Positions 8,582 to 14,746 of a DNA stretch of 14,746 nucleotides are shown here, piece by piece. The stretch is from positions 1 through 14,746 of the forward strand of contig DASTMO010000005.1 of NCBI GenBank assembly GCA_035714115.1. The letters are read 5' to 3'. The notes under the pieces are model-generated. The model had not been told where the DNA came from and searched no databases. It saw nothing but the letters and a program-made list of their open reading frames with translations. The stretch's first letter is position 1. Each line of letters opens with the position of its first letter. The stretch comes from CAMAVH01 sp035714115. GTDB taxonomy: Bacteria; Pseudomonadota; Alphaproteobacteria; SMXQ01. Position numbers and translations under genes: made by a program.

Positions 8582-9598
8582 ATGACCGAAGCTCTCGCGC
8601 CGCATCTGCCGCTGATCTGGGCCGCGATCATCGCCTTCGCCGTCTTCATGTATGTGCTGATGGACGGCTTCGATCTCGGCGTCGGCATCCTGTTTCGCGC
8701 CGCGCCGAGCGATGCCGATCGCGATCGCATGATGAATTCGGTGGCGCCGGTATGGGATGGCAACGAAACCTGGCTGGTGCTTGGCGGCGGCGGCCTACTC
8801 GCGGCCTTCCCGCTCGCTTACGCCATCATTCTGCCGGCGCTCTACATCCCGTTGTTGCTGATGTTGATCGCCTTGGTGTTTCGCGGCGTCGCCTTCGAAT
8901 TCCGCTTCAAGGCCAATACCAGCCGCCATCTGTGGGACAAGGCGTTCCATTACGGCTCGGTCCTCGCCACCTTCATGCAGGGCGTTTCGCTCGGCGCCTT
9001 CATCCAGGGCTTCGAGGTGACGGGCCGAGACTTCACCGGCGGCCCGTTCGATTGGGCGACGCCGTTCAGCCTGCTCACCGGCTGCGGCCTCGTCGCCGGT
9101 TATGTGCTGCTCGGCGCCGGCTGGCTGATTCTGAAAACTGACGGCGCGTTGCAGGACTGGTCCTACAAGATCGCCAGGCGCGCACTGATCGCCGTGCTGA
9201 TCTTCGTCGCCCTGGTCAGCCTGACGACGCCACTACTGGAATCGGCGATCGCGACTCGCTGGTTCTCCTGGCCGAACATCGCTTATCTCTCGCCGGTGCC
9301 GATCGCCACGGCGCTGCTGACCCTCGGCCTGTGGCGCGCTTTGGCGACGCGCCGCGAGCTGGCGCCGCTGCTCTACAGCTTCGGCTTGTTCGCCTTGTCT
9401 TACCTCGGCCTCGCCATCAGCCTGTGGCCCAATGTGGTGCCGCCGGGCATTTCGATCTGGCAGGCGGCTTCGGCTCCGGTCTCGCAGCTCTTCATGCTGG
9501 TGGGGGCGGCGCTGGTCGTGCCGGTGATGTTGGGCTATATCGCTTACAGCTACTGGCTGTTCCGCGGCAAAGTCCGCGCTGACGCCGGCTATCACTGA
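8582..9598 (+). CDS. cydB: Cytochrome bd-type ubiquinol oxidase subunit II
   Basis: This is the second, haem-free membrane subunit of the bd oxidase, 338 residues with about eight membrane helices. Family blocks include MDGFDLGVGIL at 27-37, PVWDGNETWLVLGGGGLLAAFP at about 56-77, and RGVAFEFRFK. The start is ambiguous. ATG at 8579 overlaps the cydA TGA (TGATGATG), and a second ATG follows in frame at 8582. AAGGAG at 8569-8574 lies 4 nt from the first and 7 nt from the second, so 8582 is preferred; the difference is one Met. No small cydX-type membrane peptide gene follows in the 209 bp to ccoN, and none is seen before cydA. Confidence 0.96.
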   Translation: MTEALAPHLPLIWAAIIAFAVFMYVLMDGFDLGVGILFRAAPSDADRDRMMNSVAPVWDGNETWLVLGGGGLLAAFPLAYAIILPALYIPLLLMLIALVFRGVAFEFRFKANTSRHLWDKAFHYGSVLATFMQGVSLGAFIQGFEVTGRDFTGGPFDWATPFSLLTGCGLVAGYVLLGAGWLILKTDGALQDWSYKIARRALIAVLIFVALVSLTTPLLESAIATRWFSWPNIAYLSPVPIATALLTLGLWRALATRRELAPLLYSFGLFALSYLGLAISLWPNVVPPGISIWQAASAPVSQLFMLVGAALVVPVMLGYIAYSYWLFRGKVRADAGYH

Positions 9599-9685
9599 CG
9601 TTTCACGCGTACCGCGTCTTCGGGGGGAGACTGCGCTTATGCAGCTGTCAGATCAGAATAAATTCCCAGAATTTCACGCGGCCAA

Positions 9686-9699
9686 TTGATCCAAATCAT
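9686..9699 (+). promoter_or_regulatory. FNR/FixK/Anr-type binding site upstream of ccoN
   Basis: TTGAT-CCAA-ATCAT matches the consensus TTGAT-N4-ATCAA at 9 of 10 defined positions. It is 108 bp before the ccoN start. Low-oxygen activation of cbb3 oxidase operons by FNR, FixK or Anr through such boxes is well established. A TACTCT at 9722-9727 falls exactly where the -10 should be if this is a class II activator site. Which regulator binds is not decidable from the window. Confidence 0.8.
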
Positions 9700-9736
9700 T
9701 GGAGCGTTGGCACGCGCCTACTACTCTTGATGTAGT

Positions 9737-9758
9737 TTCTATTACTTAAGTTATAGAA
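9737..9758. repeat. 22-bp AT-rich imperfect palindrome in the ccoN leader/promoter
   Basis: The left arm TTCTATTACTT (9737-9747) faces the right arm AAGTTATAGAA (9748-9758). All pairs match except the T opposite T at 9743/9752. The centre is the CTTAAG hexamer. It lies about 4 to 25 bp past the predicted transcription start, so it could be a repressor operator. A loop-free palindrome is less likely to be an RNA hairpin. The symmetry is seen directly; the function is inferred. Confidence 0.45.
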
Positions 9759-9807
9759 GCCGATGATCGGCCGGCCGTTTGCGCTTGCCTGGACAAGAGA
9801 GGGGACC

Positions 9808-11505
9808 ATGACCGCGACATCCAACCAGCCTGGAGCCAACCAGCCGGCGGTGAGAGTTCCACCCTCGGCGGTCGGCAGCATGAGCCGGCTCTTCATGATG
9901 TTCCTGCTCGGCGGTGCGGTTTTCCTCGGTTTGCTGGTCGCCTCGCAAGGGCTGGACGCGGCGATGCGGGCCCACGGCTATCTGCTGAGCGCGATCGGGC
10001 TGATCGGCCTGTTCTGGATGATCAAGGCGCATTTCGACGCGACCGAACGCGATGCTGCCCTCGCCTTGAACGAGAGCCGTCCCGAGGAGGGCTACAACGA
10101 CGCCGTGGTGCGCGCCGGCGTTATCGCCACGATGTTCTGGGGCTTGGCCGGTTTCCTCGTCGGCTTGATCCTTGCGCTGCAGCTCGCCTTTCCCGCGCTG
10201 AACTTCGATCTGCCCTGGACCAATTTCGGCCGCCTGCGTCCGCTCCACACCTCGGCGGTGATCTTCGCCTTCGGCGGCAACGCGCTGATCGCCACGTCCT
10301 TCTATGTCGTGCAGCGCACATGCCGCGTGCGGCTGGCCGGCGAGATGGCGCCCTGGTTCGTGTTCTGGGGCTATCAGATCTTCATCCTCTTCGCCGCGAC
10401 GGGCTATCTGCTCGGCGTCACACAGGCGAAGGAATATGCCGAGCCGGAATGGTACGTCGATCTGTGGCTGACCATCGTCTGGGTCGTCTATCTGCTGGTC
10501 TTCCTCGAGACGGTGCGCCGGCGCAGCGAGCCGCACATCTATGTGGCGAACTGGTTCTACATCTCCTTCATCGTCACCGTCGCCATGCTCCACGTCGTCA
10601 ACAATCTGGCGATGCCGGTCTCGCTGCTCGGCAGCAAGAGCTACTCGCTGTTCGCCGGCGTGCAGAGCGCGCTCACGCAATGGTGGTACGGCCATAACGC
10701 GGTCGGTTTCTTCCTGACCGCCGGCTTTCTCGGCATGATGTATTACTTCATCCCGAAGCGCGCAGAGCGGCCGGTCTATTCCTACCGGCTGTCGATCCTT
10801 CACTTCTGGTCGCTGATCTTCATGTACATCTGGGCGGGTCCGCACCACCTGCATTACACGGCTCTGCCCGACTGGGCGCAGACGCTCGGCATGACGTTCT
10901 CGATCATGCTGTGGATGCCGTCATGGGGCGGGATGATCAACGGCCTGATGACGCTGTCGGGTGCGTGGGACAAGCTGCGCACAGACCCTGTCATCCGCTT
11001 CCTCGTCACCGCCGTCGCTTTCTACGGCATGAGCACCTTCGAAGGGCCGCTCATGTCGATCAAGTCCGTCAACGCGCTCAGTCACTACACCGACTGGACG
11101 ATCGGCCATGTCCATTCCGGCGCGCTCGGCTGGGTCGCCTACATCAGCTTCGGCGCGGTCTATCATCTGGTGCCGCTGCTGTGGAAGCGCCAGGGTCTCT
11201 ACTCGATGAGGCTGGTGAGCTGGCACTTCTGGATCTCGTCGCTCGGCATCGTGCTCTACATCAGCGCCATGTGGGTGTCCGGCATCATGCAGGGCTTGAT
11301 GTGGCGCGCGTTCGATACGCTCGGCTTCCTGCAATATTCCTTCGCCGAGACCGTCGCCGCCATGCATCCGTTCTATGTGATCCGCGCCGGCGGCGGCGCG
11401 CTGTTTCTCGCCGGCGCCCTGATCATGATCTACAACCTGTGGCGCACCGTGCGCGATCCGGCGACCGCGCCGGTCGTCGCTACGGCCCAGCCGGCTTTGG
11501 CGTGA
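9808..11505 (+). CDS. ccoN: cbb3-type cytochrome c oxidase subunit I
   Basis: This is the catalytic subunit of the high-affinity cbb3 oxidase, which reduces O2 at a haem b3-CuB centre and pumps protons. It is 565 residues and closely resembles rhizobial FixN. His147 (RPLHTSAVIFAFGG) and His436 are low-spin haem b ligands. His296 (WWYGHNAVGF), His346 and His347 (WAGPHHLHYT) are the CuB ligands, His434 (IGHVHSGALGW) is the haem b3 ligand, and Tyr340 is the expected cross-linked tyrosine. Two extra hydrophobic segments within residues 28-72 precede the 12-helix core, as in FixN. ATG 9808 is chosen because GAGAGGGG lies just upstream. An in-frame ATG at 9763 would add 15 residues but lacks a ribosome binding site. 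First gene of ccoNOQPG and probably induced at low oxygen from the FNR-type box. Confidence 0.97.
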   Translation: MTATSNQPGANQPAVRVPPSAVGSMSRLFMMFLLGGAVFLGLLVASQGLDAAMRAHGYLLSAIGLIGLFWMIKAHFDATERDAALALNESRPEEGYNDAVVRAGVIATMFWGLAGFLVGLILALQLAFPALNFDLPWTNFGRLRPLHTSAVIFAFGGNALIATSFYVVQRTCRVRLAGEMAPWFVFWGYQIFILFAATGYLLGVTQAKEYAEPEWYVDLWLTIVWVVYLLVFLETVRRRSEPHIYVANWFYISFIVTVAMLHVVNNLAMPVSLLGSKSYSLFAGVQSALTQWWYGHNAVGFFLTAGFLGMMYYFIPKRAERPVYSYRLSILHFWSLIFMYIWAGPHHLHYTALPDWAQTLGMTFSIMLWMPSWGGMINGLMTLSGAWDKLRTDPVIRFLVTAVAFYGMSTFEGPLMSIKSVNALSHYTDWTIGHVHSGALGWVAYISFGAVYHLVPLLWKRQGLYSMRLVSWHFWISSLGIVLYISAMWVSGIMQGLMWRAFDTLGFLQYSFAETVAAMHPFYVIRAGGGALFLAGALIMIYNLWRTVRDPATAPVVATAQPALA

Positions 11506-11515
11506 GGAGGACGCG

Positions 11516-12241
11516 ATGAAATTCTCCCACGCGCTGATCGAAAGAAGCGCCTTCCTGCTTCTGGTCTTTTCGCTGATCGTCGTCGCCATCGGCGGCATCG
11601 TCGAGATCGTGCCGCTGTTCTATCTTAAGAGCACGATCGAGAAGGTGGAGGGCATGCGGCCCTACACGCCGCTGGAGCTGGCGGGTCGCGACATCTACAT
11701 CCGCGAAGGTTGCTATAACTGCCATAGCCAGATGATCCGCGCCTTGCGCGACGAGGTCGAGCGCTACGGCCATTACAGCTTGGCGGCCGAAAGCATGTAC
11801 GACCATCCGTTCCAGTGGGGCTCCAAGCGCACCGGTCCGGATCTGGCGCGCGTCGGCGGGCGCTATTCGGATGAATGGCATGTGGCGCATCTGCAGAATC
11901 CGCGCAGTGTGGTGCCGGAGTCGATCATGCCGGGCTATGGCTTCCTGGCGAGAACGCCGCTCGAAGCTGAGGATATCGCCGCGAACCTCAAAGCCAATCG
12001 CAAGGTCGGCGTGCCTTATAGCGACGAGATGATCTCCGCGGCGAAGCAGGACTTGCGGGCCCAGGTCGATCCCGACGGCGCCAATGCGGATGCACTGCTC
12101 AAGCGCTACCCCAAAGCACAAGTGCGTAACTTTGACGCCAGCCCCGAATTGACGGAGATGGACGCGCTCGTCGCCTATCTGCAGATGCTCGGCACGTTGG
12201 TCGATTTCTCGGCCTACAAGGCCGACGAGAACTTGCGTTAG
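11516..12241 (+). CDS. ccoO: cbb3-type cytochrome c oxidase subunit II, monohaem cytochrome c
   Basis: This membrane-anchored monohaem c-type cytochrome passes electrons from CcoP towards the haems of CcoN. It is 241 residues. An uncleaved N-terminal helix spans about residues 12-36. The haem c motif CYNCH is at 66-70 in REGCYNCHSQMIR, and Met138 in ESIMPGYGFL is the likely distal ligand. YGHYSLAAESMYDHPFQWGSKRTGPDLARVG is a typical CcoO block. It begins 10 nt after ccoN with a strong AGGAGGA ribosome binding site (11505-11511). Length and motifs are normal. Confidence 0.97.
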   Translation: MKFSHALIERSAFLLLVFSLIVVAIGGIVEIVPLFYLKSTIEKVEGMRPYTPLELAGRDIYIREGCYNCHSQMIRALRDEVERYGHYSLAAESMYDHPFQWGSKRTGPDLARVGGRYSDEWHVAHLQNPRSVVPESIMPGYGFLARTPLEAEDIAANLKANRKVGVPYSDEMISAAKQDLRAQVDPDGANADALLKRYPKAQVRNFDASPELTEMDALVAYLQMLGTLVDFSAYKADENLR

Positions 12242-12252
12242 AGGAGCCGGCC

Positions 12253-12435
12253 ATGACCCATCCGGAAATCGTTCAACTCGTCGGCATCTACGGCCAGCTT
12301 TATATCCTGGCGATCTTCCTGGTCGCGGCGGGATACGCGCTGTGGCCGCGCAACAAATCGAAGTTCGACCGCGCCGCGCGCATCCCGCTCGACGACGCGC
12401 CGCCCCCGGCACGCAGGAAGGGAGAGGCGCCATGA
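12253..12435 (+). CDS. ccoQ: cbb3-type cytochrome c oxidase small subunit (CcoQ/FixQ)
   Basis: This 60-residue single-span membrane protein has one helix at about 13-31 (YGQLYILAIFLVAAGYALW), then a basic and proline-rich cytoplasmic tail. Size, topology and position between ccoO and ccoP identify it as CcoQ, which is not catalytic and is thought to stabilise the complex. GAGGAG (12241-12246) is a strong ribosome binding site 6 nt before ATG. The stop overlaps the ccoP start by 4 nt (ATGA), indicating translational coupling. Confidence 0.92.
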   Translation: MTHPEIVQLVGIYGQLYILAIFLVAAGYALWPRNKSKFDRAARIPLDDAPPPARRKGEAP

Positions 12436-13301
12436 CCGCACCGCGCAAAGACGACGTCTCCGGCGTCGACACCACCGGTCACGAATGGGACGGACTGGAG
12501 GAATTGAACAACCCGCTGCCGCGCTGGTGGCTGTGGGTCTTCCTGATCACCATCGTCTGGTCGATCGGCTATTGGATCGTCATGCCGACCTGGCCGCTGA
12601 TCTCCGATCACACGCGCGGCGTGCTCGGCTACTCGCAGCGCGCCGTGGTGGCGGACAGCATCGCCAAGGCGAAATTGGCCCAGGGCGGCTACGCCCAGCG
12701 GCTCGCGGCGCTGCCCGGCGGCGAATCGCCCGCCGATCCCGACCTGCGCGCGTTCGCGCTCGGCGGCGGCCGCTCAGCCTTCGCGGTCAATTGCTCGCAA
12801 TGCCACGGCTCGGGCGCGGCTGGCGCGAAAGGCTATCCCAACCTGAACGATGACGATTGGCTGTGGGGCGGCGAGCTGGCCGAGATCGAAAAGACGATCC
12901 GCGTCGGAATTCGCTCAAGCCACGCCGATACCCGCGTCAGCGACATGCCGGCCTTCGGCCGCGATGGTTTGCTGACGGCGGCGCAGATCAGCGACGCCGC
13001 GGATTTCGTTATCAGCCTGTCTCAGCCGCAGAGCGCGGCCGCTCCTGGCGTCCTGCGCGGCAAGGCGGTCTTCGCCGAGAATTGCGCGGCTTGCCATGGC
13101 GAGACGGGGCGCGGCAACCGCGAACTCGGCGCGCCGAACCTCGCCGATGCCATCTGGCTCTATGGCGGCGACAAAGCCAGCATCCAGGCGACGATCGCCA
13201 ACAGCCGGCGCGGCGTCATGCCGACCTGGGAAGGCCGTCTCGAGGACGTGACCATTCGCCAGTTGGCGATCTACGTCCATTCGCTCGGCGGCGGCGAGTA
13301 G
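12432..13301 (+). CDS. ccoP: cbb3-type cytochrome c oxidase subunit III, dihaem cytochrome c
   Basis: This is the dihaem electron-entry subunit of the cbb3 oxidase, taking electrons from soluble or membrane cytochrome c. It is 289 residues. The N-terminal region has the CcoP signature HEWDGLEELNNPLPRWW, followed by a membrane helix at about 32-51. Two periplasmic cytochrome c domains follow, with CSQCH at 121-125 and CAACH at 218-222. The likely axial methionines are Met172 (SDMPAFG) and Met263 (GVMPTW). The ATG at 12432 overlaps the ccoQ stop. Starts further upstream would read ccoQ out of frame. Both haem sites are intact and nothing is unusual for the family. Confidence 0.97.
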   Translation: MTAPRKDDVSGVDTTGHEWDGLEELNNPLPRWWLWVFLITIVWSIGYWIVMPTWPLISDHTRGVLGYSQRAVVADSIAKAKLAQGGYAQRLAALPGGESPADPDLRAFALGGGRSAFAVNCSQCHGSGAAGAKGYPNLNDDDWLWGGELAEIEKTIRVGIRSSHADTRVSDMPAFGRDGLLTAAQISDAADFVISLSQPQSAAAPGVLRGKAVFAENCAACHGETGRGNRELGAPNLADAIWLYGGDKASIQATIANSRRGVMPTWEGRLEDVTIRQLAIYVHSLGGGE

Positions 13302-13311
13302 CGAGGACGCC

Positions 13312-14746
13312 GTGAACGCACCGCTCGATAGGCTTGCCGGCGCGTCGGACGCGACAGAAATCGCGCGCAGCGACGCGCAACCGGTCAACGCCAAGGCGCA
13401 GCGCAGCCTCTACGCCAAGCGTCAGAAAATTTACCCGAAGCGTGCGCGCGGCACTTTCCGGCGCGTCAAATGGATCGCCATGGCGGCGCTGCTGGCCATC
13501 TACTATCTCGCGCCTTGGCTGCGCTGGGATCGCGGTCCGACATTGCCCGATCAGGCGATCCTCATCGATTTCCCGAGCCGGCGCTTCTATTTCTTCTTCA
13601 TCGAACTGTGGCCGGAGGAAGTCTATTACATCACAGGGCTGCTAATCCTCGCCGCGCTCGGTCTGTTCCTGGTGACGAGTTTGGCGGGACGCGTCTGGTG
13701 CGGCTATGCCTGCCCGCAAACGGTATGGACTGATCTTTTCATCGCCGTCGAGCGCTTCATGGAAGGCGATCGCAACCAGCGCATCAAGCTCGATCAGAGC
13801 CCGTTCTCGCTGAACAAGCTGGCCCGCAAGCTCGCCAAACATGCCATCTGGATCGTCATCGCGCTGGCGACCGGTGGCGCTTGGGTGTTCTATTTCGCCG
13901 ACGCGCCGACTTTGCTCGGCGAGCTCGCGCAGTTTGACGCGCCGGCCGTCGCCTATCTTTTCATCGGTTTGTTCGCCGCGACGACCTATGTGCTCGGCGG
14001 CATCGCCCGCGAACAGGTCTGCACCTACATGTGTCCTTGGCCGCGCATCCAGGCGGCTCTACAGGACGAAGAATCGCTGATCGTCAGCTACCACCCGGCG
14101 CGCGGCGAGCCGCGCGGTCCCCATAAGAAAGGCGAGAGCTGGGACGGCCGCGGCCATTGCGTCGATTGCAACCAATGCGTCGCCGTCTGCCCCATGGGCA
14201 TCGACATCCGCGATGGCCAACAGCTCGAATGCATTTCCTGCGCGCTCTGCATCGACGCCTGCAATGACGTGATGGACAAAGTGGGCTTGCCGCATGGCCT
14301 CATCGGTTATGACAGTCTGGCTGGCGTCACGGCCGGCAAGGCTGATGCCAAACCTCGCCTGCATCCGATTCGCCCGCGCACCATTCTCTATGCCGTGCTG
14401 ATCCTGGTCGTCGCGGCGGTCATGACCACGGCGCTGCTGCTGCGCACCCAACTCGGACTGACGGTGGAGCGCGACCGCAATCCGCTGTTCGTTACCCTGT
14501 CCGACGGCTCGATCCGCAACGGCTATACCGTGCATGTACAGAACAAGCATGCCGATGCCCGCACCTTCGTATTGACCATCGAAGGCCTGCCGGACGCGCG
14601 CCTCTCTGTGCTCGACGCGGAGAACGACGTGGCCGCTGAGTTAACCGTGGCGCCCGACCAGATGGAAAGCTTCCGCATCTTCGTCGCCGCACCGCGCGCT
14701 TCGACCGAAGGGGAGGCGACCGACGTGCGCTTCCGGCTGCGCGGGC
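13312..14746 (+). CDS. ccoG: Cytochrome c oxidase accessory protein CcoG/FixG (3' end outside window)
   Basis: An open frame from GTG 13312 runs to the window end without a stop, giving 478 residues of a protein usually about 480-530 long, so little is missing. CcoG is a membrane iron-sulfur protein that assists cbb3 oxidase assembly, linked to copper handling. Several membrane helices are visible (about 53-68, 105-125, 178-195, 213-231 and 355-370). WCGYACPQTVWTDLF (129-143) and CTYMCPWPRIQAA (237-249) are the cysteine pairs near the membrane. Two 4Fe-4S ferredoxin motifs follow: Cys283, 286, 289, 293 and Cys307, 310, 313, 317. The periplasmic Ig-like tail starts after about 375. It starts 10 nt after ccoP with GAGGA at 13303-13307. 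GTG is chosen since the first in-frame ATG would cut off the conserved SLYAKRQKIYPKR segment. Confidence 0.95.
   Translation, partial: MNAPLDRLAGASDATEIARSDAQPVNAKAQRSLYAKRQKIYPKRARGTFRRVKWIAMAALLAIYYLAPWLRWDRGPTLPDQAILIDFPSRRFYFFFIELWPEEVYYITGLLILAALGLFLVTSLAGRVWCGYACPQTVWTDLFIAVERFMEGDRNQRIKLDQSPFSLNKLARKLAKHAIWIVIALATGGAWVFYFADAPTLLGELAQFDAPAVAYLFIGLFAATTYVLGGIAREQVCTYMCPWPRIQAALQDEESLIVSYHPARGEPRGPHKKGESWDGRGHCVDCNQCVAVCPMGIDIRDGQQLECISCALCIDACNDVMDKVGLPHGLIGYDSLAGVTAGKADAKPRLHPIRPRTILYAVLILVVAAVMTTALLLRTQLGLTVERDRNPLFVTLSDGSIRNGYTVHVQNKHADARTFVLTIEGLPDARLSVLDAENDVAAELTVAPDQMESFRIFVAAPRASTEGEATDVRFRLRG

Larger units (their letters stand above)
9599..9807 (+). promoter_or_regulatory. cydB-ccoN intergenic region, ccoNOQP promoter region
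   Basis: This 209-bp stretch is markedly AT-richer than the surrounding genes from about 9655 to 9760. It contains an FNR/FixK-type box at 9686-9699, a candidate -10 (TACTCT) at 9722-9727 and a 22-bp imperfect palindrome at 9737-9758, listed separately. If the box acts as a class II site centred at -41.5, transcription would start at about 9734, leaving a leader of about 74 nt before ccoN. Confidence 0.6.

Noticed and set aside
9605..9617. ACGCG-TAC-CGCGT hairpin just after cydB as a terminator
   Set aside because: Only a 5-bp stem with a 3-nt loop and no following T run; too weak to call.
9751..10854. Long minus-strand open frame of 367 codons opposite ccoN
   Set aside because: It lies antisense to the well-conserved ccoN, and its translation is low-complexity charged sequence typical of a GC-rich shadow frame. 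No family motif is seen.

Overview
The window looks like the chromosome of a GC-rich alphaproteobacterium, most likely from the Hyphomicrobiales (Rhizobiales). This rests on the GyrB tail, a FixN-type CcoN with an extra N-terminal membrane region, a FixNOQPG-type gene order, and an FNR/FixK-type box. The genus cannot be set from sequence reading alone. No tRNA, rRNA, CRISPR, insertion sequence or phage gene was seen. Everything is single-copy housekeeping or respiratory coding sequence, densely packed.

Layout. (1) 1-1116: 3' part of gyrB on the plus strand, ending at a GC-rich hairpin. (2) 1302-3542: a bifunctional class A penicillin-binding protein on the plus strand, convergent with the next block with only 3 bp between stop codons. 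(3) 7038-3546, minus strand: a tight four-gene run of cobB/cbiA (corrin a,c-diamide synthase), a YcgN-type cysteine-cluster protein, a DapA/NAL-family aldolase lacking the usual DapA substrate arginine, and a YgjP/DUF45 zinc metallopeptidase. The last three genes overlap by 1 and 4 nt, so they are probably translationally coupled. (4) 7209-9598, plus strand: cydAB, encoding a cytochrome bd-type quinol oxidase of the short Q-loop (CIO-like) type, divergent from cobB. (5) 9808-14746, plus strand: ccoN, ccoO, ccoQ, ccoP and the start of ccoG, which runs off the window end. This encodes the cbb3-type cytochrome c oxidase and its membrane iron-sulfur assembly factor.

How it fits together. Blocks 4 and 5 put two O2-reducing terminal oxidases in tandem: one takes electrons from quinol (CydAB), the other from cytochrome c (CcoNOP). 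The intergenic region before ccoN holds a near-perfect FNR/FixK/Anr box (TTGAT-N4-ATCAT) and a 22-bp AT-rich imperfect palindrome close to the predicted transcription start. This suggests low-oxygen induction of ccoNOQP plus a possible second regulator. The least understood part is the coupled cobB-ycgN-aldolase-metallopeptidase run, whose members have no obvious common pathway. I found no clearly undescribed defence or mobile system. The most worthwhile leads are the palindrome at the cco promoter, the atypical aldolase and the coupled operon around it.
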